Shown: positions 26,071-33,664 of the stretch, in pieces
Layout of the letters: every line of letters starts with the position of its first letter
Numbering within the stretch: the stretch's first letter is position 1
Origin: DALYLB01 sp046154695
GTDB taxonomy: Bacteria > Acidobacteriota > Blastocatellia > RBC074
Assembly: GCA_046154695.1 (NCBI GenBank)
Contig: JBJXFI010000016.1
Coordinates: 1 to 33,664, forward strand
DNA: 33,664 nt
Reading direction: 5' to 3'
Notes under the pieces: generated by a model
Told to the model about the DNA's origin: nothing
Database searches by the model: none
The model's input: only the letters and a program-made list of their open reading frames with translations
Translations under genes and position numbers: made by a program

Positions 26071-27567
26071 TCACAACTCCTCGATCTCCTGAGGGCTGGC
26101 GGGCAGGTTGTCCGGGCGGAAGCCCGCGACTGAGATCCGGCCGGAACCGTAGGGGCGCCAGCGTTCGGCGAAGGTTGCGGAGCTCGCATTTACAAAGAGA
26201 GTGAGCGTCGGAACGCGCAATGCGGCGGCGAGGTGCTGGCCGGCGGAATCGTAGCCGATATATCGATCCCCGGCGGCGATCAATCCCGCGAATTCGCCGA
26301 TGCCGCCGTCCCAGGTGAGCACGTCGGCGTGAATCGCGTCCCGGCGCATCCACTCGGCGGCCGATTGCGGCGTCACTTCAACCACGGTTCTTCCCCGGGC
26401 CCGGACCATTTCCAGAATGGCGTCGATCTGCCGGCGCTCATCCGGCGAGGCGCCCTTGTCGAGCAGGAGGGTCGATCCGCCGGCCAGCCGATTCTCGATC
26501 AGCTCCTGTTCGAAAGCGGCGGAGATCCGCTTCTCCTCGTTTCCTCCCACCCCGAAACTGATTGTGGTCAGATGGAGCGCGCCGCCGCCGCGAAGGCTTT
26601 CGCTCAGGCGGCGGCCGAACCGCGCATGTTCCGGCGGGAGCGCGAGGAAGGGAAAGGCCTCCCCCGCGAGGCCGAATCGTTCCTCCAGCCAGCGGGACGC
26701 GAGATGCCCGAGCTGCTTCGCTCCGGGATGCCGGTAGGCGCGGCTCTCGAAGTGGTGGCAGCCGCGGTCACCCTCGACCAGAGGGAGCAGGCCGAGCTGT
26801 GTCAATCGCGAATCCGGGTCGATGATCAGAAGCTCTGCGGCAGGCATTCCGCGCGCCTCTTCCCGCACGGCCTCAACGAGATCCACCCAGCTCATCAATC
26901 GCGACATCACCGCGCCGCCGCGCTCATATCCCAGGGAGCGAACGCGGATGCGCGCGTCTCCGCCGTAAAGCTCGCGCAGCTTCGGCGACCCCAGAAAGAC
27001 GAACTCCGCCTCGGGCAGCGCCTCGCGCAGCTTTGCCATCAGCACGCTCGTCAGCGCGACATCCGCCCCGATCGTCACCCGCGAGGGGAACAGCACCTTC
27101 CTGATCGAACCCGGCAGGGCTGACATTCCCTCCGCGCCGCCCCCCCGCCGGGCCTTTCGCGCCAGCAGATCCGCTTCATTCGCCAGCCCGAACCCGCGCA
27201 GGGCCTCGTCGAACGGCTCCGCGCCCGGACGCCGCCGATAGAAGTCGATGACCTGAATGAAGAGCCGGTCGTATACGTCGCAGGCCGCCGGCTCGAACGA
27301 ATCGTTGAGGCGCTCGATCAATCCGCCAAAGAGGGCGCGGACCCCCTGCCGCGCGATCGCGCTGTCCCCGGACGCAGTCATCTCGCACAACAATCGGATC
27401 GCGTCCCGCGGCGCGGCCTCGCCCGGCAGGGGATTCGCGAGATATCGTTCCGCCGCCCGCCATGCCAACGCACCCGCTTGTTCCGGACTCAACGCCCCTT
27501 CTCCCGCCTTCGCGCGATATTCGGCCAGGTCGCGCGCGGCCCTCTCCCTCATCTGATCATCTGTCAT
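26071..27567 (-). CDS. Glycosyltransferase family 9-like protein (heptosyltransferase family)
   Basis: 498 residues. An N-terminal helical part (~1-150) is unknown to me. The rest resembles GT9 (GT-B fold): ADVALTSVLMAKLREALPEAEFVFLGSPKLREL at ~165, and the C-terminal donor site region GYDSAGQHLAAALRVPTLTLFVN followed by WRPYGSGRISV. GT9 enzymes transfer heptose or other sugars in LPS and related glycans. No other LPS gene is nearby, so donor and acceptor are open. The first ~150 residues make it longer than WaaC/WaaF (~320-350). Start ATG 27567 has only a distant GGGGAG upstream. It converges on the propeller gene across the 25-bp-arm inverted repeat. Confidence 0.8.
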   Translation of the reverse strand: MTDDQMRERAARDLAEYRAKAGEGALSPEQAGALAWRAAERYLANPLPGEAAPRDAIRLLCEMTASGDSAIARQGVRALFGGLIERLNDSFEPAACDVYDRLFIQVIDFYRRRPGAEPFDEALRGFGLANEADLLARKARRGGGAEGMSALPGSIRKVLFPSRVTIGADVALTSVLMAKLREALPEAEFVFLGSPKLRELYGGDARIRVRSLGYERGGAVMSRLMSWVDLVEAVREEARGMPAAELLIIDPDSRLTQLGLLPLVEGDRGCHHFESRAYRHPGAKQLGHLASRWLEERFGLAGEAFPFLALPPEHARFGRRLSESLRGGGALHLTTISFGVGGNEEKRISAAFEQELIENRLAGGSTLLLDKGASPDERRQIDAILEMVRARGRTVVEVTPQSAAEWMRRDAIHADVLTWDGGIGEFAGLIAAGDRYIGYDSAGQHLAAALRVPTLTLFVNASSATFAERWRPYGSGRISVAGFRPDNLPASPQEIEEL

Positions 27568-27650
27568 TCGCGAAATATAACACTCCCCTTCGGCTTTGTT
27601 TATTTTGGAAGGGACCGCCGCGCTGGCCCCAACTCCCCAACTCCTGCCCG

Positions 27651-27679
27651 TTGACAGCCCATACCGCCGTTGCTAGACT
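27651..27679 (+). promoter_or_regulatory. Strong sigma-70-type promoter for icd
   Basis: A perfect TTGACA (27651-27656), a 17-base spacer and TAGACT (27674-27679). The transcript would have a leader of ~155 bases before icd, containing a hairpin and a small open frame. Confidence 0.8.
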
Positions 27680-27737
27680 CGCCATCCTTTTTACGGATTC
27701 ACCCGTCGAGCTCCGCAAGTCCCGATTTCTGAGGATC

Positions 27738-27758
27738 GGCCGCCGCCGCCGATCACGA
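27738..27758 (+). promoter_or_regulatory. Leader hairpin in the icd 5' region
   Basis: GATCGGC, a 7-base loop CGCCGCC, and the exact complement GCCGATC form a perfect stem about 60 bases after the putative transcription start. No T-run follows, so it is a structured leader element rather than a terminator. Confidence 0.4.
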
Positions 27759-27790
27759 CCGCCCGCGCGGAGAGGGCCGGGGGATCTGAT

Positions 27791-27826
27791 ATGAACAAGC
27801 TCGAAGCATTCAAAATCAACTGCTAA
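27791..27826 (+). CDS. Possible 11-codon leader open frame upstream of icd
   Basis: ATG 27791 opens a frame for MNKLEAFKINC ending at TAA 27824-27826, 17 bases before icd ATG. GGGGG lies 8 bases upstream of its start. Its stop is just ahead of the icd AGGAGAG site, so translation of the leader could affect icd start-site access. It has no amino-acid bias typical of attenuators, and may be chance. Confidence 0.3.
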   Translation: MNKLEAFKINC

Positions 27827-27843
27827 TTCAGGAGAGCTGCTCC

Positions 27844-29085
<1,242 letters not shown>

Positions 29086-29088
29086 AAT

Positions 29089-29211
29089 CGGTAGTCGGTT
29101 GACGGTTGTCGGTTGTCGGTTCGTTGGCACCAGGTTCGTGATTGATGAATCCTGGTCGACTCTCGGTAAAGGCAATCGACAACCGGCAACCGGCTACCGG
29201 CAACCGACAAC
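29089..29211. repeat. Inverted pair of heptamer arrays between icd and mdh
   Basis: Five 7-base units with consensus CGGTTGT lie at 29089-29123, and five units of the complementary type (CGACAAC, CGGCAAC) at 29177-29211. An inner ACCAGG/CCTGGT pair (29129-29134, 29151-29156) adds a second stem. The whole forms a long imperfect hairpin filling the icd-mdh gap. Frames across it give NRQPATGNRQ-type peptides. Confidence 0.8.
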
Positions 29212-29225
29212 TTTACGAGGGGAAC

Positions 29226-30158
29226 ATGGCAAGGAAGAAAATCACTGTGGTGGGGGCGGGAAACGTCGGGGCGACGACGGCGCACTGGCTGGTGTCCAAG
29301 GAGCTGGGAGATGTCGTCCTGGTGGACATCATTGAGGGCATGCCGCAGGGCAAGGCGCTCGATCTGGCGCAGGCCGGGCCGGTGGAAGGCTATGACAGCC
29401 GGTTGATCGGGACGAACGGCTACAAAGAGACGGCGAACTCGGATGTGGTCGTGATCACGTCGGGAATCGCCCGCAAGCCGGGGATGAGCCGCGATGACCT
29501 GCTCAACACGAATGCGGGGATCGTCGCGAGCGTGACGGAAGAGATCGTCAAGCACTCGCCGAACTGCTACCTCCTGGTCGTCTCGAACCCGCTCGATGCG
29601 ATGACGCATGTGGCATGGAAAAAATCGGGTTTTCCGAAGCACCGCGTGATCGGGATGGCGGGCGTGCTCGATTCGGCGCGCATGCGATGTTTTCTGGCCG
29701 AGGCGCTGAATGTTTCGGTCGAGAACGTCACGGCCTTTGTCCTCGGCGGGCATGGCGACACGATGGTTCCGCTGCCGCGCTACTCGACCTGCGCCGGCAT
29801 TCCCGTCACCGAGCTGCTGCCGAAGGAGACCGTCGATCAGATCGTCAACCGGACGGCCAACGGCGGCGCGGAGATCGTCAGCCTGCTCAAGACCGGCTCC
29901 GCTTATTATGCCCCCTCGGCGGCGGTCGTCGAGATGGTCGAGGCCATTGTCAAGGACAAGAAGAAGATTCTGCCCTGCGCCGTCTATCTCGAAGGGGAGT
30001 ACGGCATCAACGGCCTTTTCGTCGGCGTTCCCGTGAAGCTGGGCGCGGGCGGCATCGAGGAGATCATCCAGATCAACCTCACCACCGAGGAGCGCGCCGC
30101 GTTGAATAAATCGGCCGCCGCCGTGCAGGAACTGATCGACAAACTGAACCTCAAATAG
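29226..30158 (+). CDS. mdh: Malate dehydrogenase (LDH-like type)
   Basis: 310 residues from ATG 29226, preceded by GAGGGG; an upstream in-frame ATG at 29142 only reads through the heptamer repeat. It interconverts malate and oxaloacetate with NAD in the TCA cycle. Seen: the nucleotide loop VVGAGNVGATTA (8-19), Asp34 in LVDI that favours NAD, the substrate-binding IARKPGMSR (Arg83, Arg89), Asp149 and Arg152, and catalytic His176 in GGHGDTMVPL. The RKPGM sequence points to malate rather than lactate. It sits after icd, another TCA enzyme. Confidence 0.97.
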   Translation: MARKKITVVGAGNVGATTAHWLVSKELGDVVLVDIIEGMPQGKALDLAQAGPVEGYDSRLIGTNGYKETANSDVVVITSGIARKPGMSRDDLLNTNAGIVASVTEEIVKHSPNCYLLVVSNPLDAMTHVAWKKSGFPKHRVIGMAGVLDSARMRCFLAEALNVSVENVTAFVLGGHGDTMVPLPRYSTCAGIPVTELLPKETVDQIVNRTANGGAEIVSLLKTGSAYYAPSAAVVEMVEAIVKDKKKILPCAVYLEGEYGINGLFVGVPVKLGAGGIEEIIQINLTTEERAALNKSAAAVQELIDKLNLK

Positions 30159-30160
30159 GC

Positions 30161-30189
30161 GCATGCTTCCCCCGACCGGGGAAGCATGC
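30161..30189 (+). terminator. Hairpin after mdh
   Basis: Perfect 12-base arms (GCATGCTTCCCC at 30161-30172 and its complement at 30178-30189) around CGACC, directly after the mdh stop. Only a weak T-rich tail (TAGTTTATTC) follows. Confidence 0.55.
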
Positions 30190-30204
30190 TAGTTTATTCG
30201 GCAT

Positions 30205-30250
30205 CTGCCGCAGTCCCGGCCTGATCGGGACTCGCGGCAGTCGCGTTTTT
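30205..30250 (+). terminator. Second hairpin with T-run before greA-like gene
   Basis: A 14-base stem with one bulged base (30205-30218 with 30226-30240) and a 7-base loop, followed after 5 bases by five Ts (30246-30250). With the hairpin just upstream it forms a double stop signal for the icd-mdh unit. Confidence 0.55.
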
Positions 30251-30288
30251 GCGGCTTCGGGCGGCACAAGAAGGCAGCGGGCGACGCA

Positions 30289-30825
30289 ATGATTCCCGAG
30301 GCGACGGCAGAAGACGCAATCGTTGGAAAGGATGTTTTCGTTGTGAGTGAAGACAAAGAACTGACCGGAAAAGAGAAGATTCTCGCGGAACTGAAGAGTC
30401 TCGAATACGAATTTACGATCGAGCTGCCGAAGGCGCTGCGGACGGCCGCCTCGCTGGGGGATTTGTCGGAAAATTCCGAATATAAATATGCCCGGGAACG
30501 CCAGGATTACGTCCGGGCGCGCATTCGGCAGTTGCAGCAGCAGATGGCGAAGCTCTCCAGCATCGATCTCAGCCGTCTGCCGCGCGATCGCGCCTCCTAT
30601 GGCTCGACGCTCATCCTGCGCGATCTCAATCGCGACGAAGAGATCACCTATCGCCTGGTCACCCCCGAGGAGGCCGATTACGAAAAGGGATTGATCTCGA
30701 CCTCCTCCCCGATCGGGAAGAGCCTGCTCAACAAGGAGGAGGGGGATGAGGTCAAGGTGCAGACGCCCAATGGCGTCCGCGCCTTCGAGATCGTCAAACT
30801 CGCCACCATTCATGACGAGGAATGA
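30289..30825 (+). CDS. GreA/GreB-type transcription elongation factor
   Basis: 178 residues. GreA rescues backtracked RNA polymerase by stimulating transcript cleavage. The N-terminal coiled coil carries the acidic tip GDLSENSEYKYA (Asp58, Glu61), followed by the second helix RQDYVRARIRQLQQQM. The C-terminal FKBP-like half shows YGSTLILRDLNRDEEITYRLVTPEEAD and SPIGKSLLNKEEGDEV. Standard GreA is ~158 residues; starting at GTG 30343, which has AAGGA upstream, would give 160 residues and may be the true start. Confidence 0.92.
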   Translation: MIPEATAEDAIVGKDVFVVSEDKELTGKEKILAELKSLEYEFTIELPKALRTAASLGDLSENSEYKYARERQDYVRARIRQLQQQMAKLSSIDLSRLPRDRASYGSTLILRDLNRDEEITYRLVTPEEADYEKGLISTSSPIGKSLLNKEEGDEVKVQTPNGVRAFEIVKLATIHDEE

Positions 30826-30860
30826 GCCGGCGGCCGTTCCGGGGGCGGCTCCGAAGTCGT

Positions 30861-30890
30861 TTGAAACGCCGCAATCGGAAGTGGTACACT
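30861..30890 (+). promoter_or_regulatory. Promoter candidate for the PASTA-domain gene
   Basis: TTGAAA (30861-30866) and TACACT (30885-30890) are separated by 18 bases, about 48 bases before the TTG start at 30938. Confidence 0.5.
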
Positions 30891-30937
30891 CCGCTGCCAG
30901 ATTCAATGATAATCAATCCAGCACCAGGAGATCGAAT

Positions 30938-31264
30938 TTGCTATCCCGGCTTGGTTCACGAGACGTCCTCAAACGCCTCCTGATGGTGGCGATGCTGGCG
31001 GGTGTGTTTTGTTTGAGCGGCGCGCTGGTGGCATTTATCTCCTTTCGCGGCCGAACGGTCGAGGTTCCGAACATTCTCGGGAAGCCCGAATCGGACGCGG
31101 AGGACGGATTGCAGGATCGCGGCCTGCGCATGCGCGTCATCAACCGGGCCCACAACGACAAGGCGGAGCCCAACACGGTGATGGATCAGTCGCCGGCGCC
31201 CGGCACAACGGTTAAGACCGGGCAACTGGTCCGGGTCAGCATCAGCCTGGGAGTGCAGAAATAA
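30938..31264 (+). CDS. Small membrane protein with one PASTA domain
   Basis: 108 residues from TTG 30938, chosen for AGGAG seven bases upstream and a promoter candidate; the frame is open further upstream into the greA-like gene, but that part is not protein-like. A membrane helix (~13-36) is followed by a single PASTA domain (~39-107: RTVEVPNILGKPESDAEDGLQDRGL, then DQSPAPGTTVKTGQLVRVSISLG). PASTA domains bind peptidoglycan fragments or beta-lactams in PknB kinases and PBPs; here the domain stands alone outside the membrane, so the protein could sense or tether to the cell wall. Confidence 0.85.
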   Translation: MLSRLGSRDVLKRLLMVAMLAGVFCLSGALVAFISFRGRTVEVPNILGKPESDAEDGLQDRGLRMRVINRAHNDKAEPNTVMDQSPAPGTTVKTGQLVRVSISLGVQK

Positions 31265-31321
31265 TGCGCAAAACCATTGGCGTGAAGCGTTCTGGATAGC
31301 AGCCGGATGCAGGGGCAGCAA

Positions 31322-32011
31322 ATGGGGAAGACAGTTCATATCGCGCCCTCGATCCTTTCCGCCGATTTCACGAGACTCGGCGAGCAGATCGCCGACGTGG
31401 AGCAGGCGGGCGCATCTTTCATTCACGTCGATGTGATGGACGGCCATTTCGTTCCCAATCTCACGGTGGGGCCGTTCATTGTCGAATGGGTCCGCCGCGC
31501 GACGCGGCTTCCGATCGATGTCCACCTGATGATTGAGAACCCGGATGCGTTCATCGACGCCTTTGCGAGGGCCGGCGCCGCGATGTTGTCAGTCCATCCC
31601 GAGGCGACGTATCATCTGCATCGCACGATCCAGTCCATTCGGCAGGCGGGATGCTCGCCGGGCGTGGTGCTCAATCCGGCCACGCCGCTGCAGGTGATCG
31701 AAGAGATTGCCCTTGATGTGGATTATGTGCTGCTGATGTCGGTCAATCCGGGTTTCGGCGGGCAAACATTTATCGAAGCCTCGCTCGACAAGCTCTCCCG
31801 GCTGCGTGAGATGCTGCGCGCGCGGGGCTCCGACGCCCGAATCGAGATCGATGGCGGCATCGGACTCGACAATGTCTCGCGGGTGGTCGCCGCCGGCGCC
31901 GAGATCCTGGTCGCCGGATCGGCCGTCTTCGGCGCGCCCGACCCGGGCGAGGCCGTGCGGAACCTGCGGCGGCTCGCCGCCGCACAGGCGGACGGCCGCG
32001 TGCTGGCCTGA
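31322..32011 (+). CDS. rpe: Ribulose-phosphate 3-epimerase
   Basis: 229 residues from ATG 31322, which has AGGGG six bases upstream; ATG 31307 is in frame without a ribosome site. It interconverts ribulose-5-phosphate and xylulose-5-phosphate in the pentose phosphate pathway. It is a TIM barrel with APSILSADF (Ser10), the metal ligands His35 and Asp37 in FIHVDVMDGHFVPN, His68 in DVHLMIENP, Asp177 in EIDGGI, plus the MSVNPGFGGQTF loop. Length is normal. Confidence 0.97.
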   Translation: MGKTVHIAPSILSADFTRLGEQIADVEQAGASFIHVDVMDGHFVPNLTVGPFIVEWVRRATRLPIDVHLMIENPDAFIDAFARAGAAMLSVHPEATYHLHRTIQSIRQAGCSPGVVLNPATPLQVIEEIALDVDYVLLMSVNPGFGGQTFIEASLDKLSRLREMLRARGSDARIEIDGGIGLDNVSRVVAAGAEILVAGSAVFGAPDPGEAVRNLRRLAAAQADGRVLA

Positions 32012-32017
32012 TAAGGC

Positions 32018-32036
32018 GGCGAGTTGAAGACTCGCC
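32018..32036. repeat. Hairpin after rpe
   Basis: GGCGAGT, loop TGAAG and ACTCGCC form a perfect 7-base stem seven bases after the rpe stop codon. No T-run follows. It may slow read-through or be one more dispersed repeat. Confidence 0.4.
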
Positions 32037-32070
32037 CCACGATGGATTTGAATTGAGCGTTGAAATTTCA

Positions 32071-32095
32071 CCCGCCTGAAGGCGGAACTCCAAAC
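32071..32095. repeat. Partial copy of the CCGCCTGAAGG dispersed repeat
   Basis: CCGCCTGAAGGCGGAACTCC followed by AAACG, identical to the right half of the copy at 14931-14986. Only one arm is present, just before the BamD-like gene. Confidence 0.7.
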
Positions 32096-32118
32096 GCATT
32101 CCGAGGAGTAGTTTTTCT

Positions 32119-33270
<1,152 letters not shown>

Positions 33271-33664
33271 GCGCGATCCGACGACGCACAAGAGAAGCCC
33301 CCGCAACGGCGCCTTCGCTCGGTGCGCGGCTCTTTAAGGGGTGTTTTGAAATTCTTTTGCCTCAACCCGCGAAGCGGGTGGCAGCATAAAGCCTGGGGTG
33401 AAGGCGAAGCCGGAACCCCAGGGCTGGTAAACAGGGTTTTCAAGCCCGTGAACCGGGCGACAGCGGATGCGCTGTCGCCCGTTTCACGGGCTCGCGAGCG
33501 TTTTCGATGCGGTCCTGGGGCTTACGCCCCAGGCTTTATGCTGTCGCCTGCTTCGCAGGCTCCAAATCCAAAACCTAAGTCAAAACAGCAAAAATTGAGA
33601 CGGCTTCACCACGGGGGGCACGGGGAAAGCGGATTTTAGCGCGAAACGGGAAATCGTCCACACG
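33271..33664. other. Terminal intergenic region, no gene seen
   Basis: No credible coding frame. It holds a nested palindromic element (33365-33560) and, near 33607-33630, a CACCACGGGGGGCACGGGG stretch of the type often seen as another dispersed repeat. Confidence 0.6.
33365..33560. repeat. Nested palindromic element of ~196 bp
   Basis: Symmetric about ~33463-33467. Outer hairpins: ACCCGC-GAA-GCGGGT (33365-33379) and GCCTGC-TTC-GCAGGC (33546-33560). Middle arms: a perfect 17-base pair, CAGCATAAAGCCTGGGG (33382-33398) with 33527-33543. Inner palindrome: 23-base arms with one mismatch (33443-33465, 33470-33492) and a GATG loop. Further local hairpins form at 33392-33422 and 33514-33533. It follows the BamD-like gene. 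Confidence 0.85.

Noticed and set aside
29089..29211. CRISPR-like repeats
   Set aside because: Units are 7 bases with no spacers and lie in opposed arrays; no cas genes are present.
29142..29225. Upstream ATG for malate dehydrogenase
   Set aside because: The extra 28 residues come from the heptamer repeat; ATG 29226 has its own ribosome site and starts at the expected place.
30746..30937. Longer frame for the PASTA protein overlapping the greA-like gene
   Set aside because: TTG 30938 has AGGAG and a promoter candidate, and the upstream sequence has no protein-like character.

Overview
The window is about 33.7 kb of GC-rich, densely coded bacterial chromosome. The best taxonomic clue is the large exported protein at 23068-25992, which ends in two copies of the Solibacter-type C-terminal module (TIGR03437 family), a hallmark of Acidobacteriota. 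A DUF1800/DUF1501 pair, zinc-ribbon/FHA signalling proteins, a CHAT-TPR protein and many small palindromic dispersed repeats fit that phylum. The class cannot be fixed from sequence reading alone. No tRNA, rRNA, CRISPR array, transposase or phage gene was seen.

Layout. (1) 1-7425, plus strand: a phospho-signalling island. It holds the tail of one FHA protein, a Ser/Thr kinase flanked by zinc ribbons with its own FHA domain, an RDD membrane protein, a zinc-ribbon/TPR membrane protein, an FHA-GAF-PP2C phosphatase, and a PrsW-type membrane protease fused to two zinc ribbons and an FHA domain. (2) 7562-11327, minus strand: a DUF1800 protein followed by a Tat-exported DUF1501 protein. A near-identical hairpin plus T-run sits in the leader and at the end of this unit. 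(3) 11824-17254, plus strand: an exported TPR-CHAT protease-like protein, a divergent sigma-70-like factor and a membrane anti-sigma-like protein, which look like one signalling module. (4) 17299-22100, minus strand: a [2Fe-2S] ferredoxin-like protein, YvcK/CofD-like protein, GlmU and GlmS, i.e. UDP-GlcNAc synthesis together with a family known to bind UDP-sugars. (5) 22101-22876: an AT-richer stretch with palindromes, a small unknown gene and a good terminator. (6) 23068-27567: the beta-propeller/TIGR03437 protein (plus) and a GT9-type glycosyltransferase (minus), converging on a 25-bp-arm inverted repeat. (7) 27651-33270, plus strand: housekeeping genes icd, mdh, greA-like, a one-PASTA membrane protein, rpe and a BamD-like lipoprotein. 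(8) 33271-33664: no gene, but a nested palindromic element of about 196 bp.

How the parts may work together. The kinase and PP2C phosphatase could write and erase phosphothreonine marks that the FHA domains read; this is inferred from domain content. The CHAT, sigma and anti-sigma genes could form a proteolytic signalling relay. The glm/yvcK cluster supplies and probably senses the peptidoglycan precursor. The icd/mdh pair belongs to the TCA cycle. At least four classes of dispersed palindromic or short-period repeat lie between genes and are a striking feature of the window.
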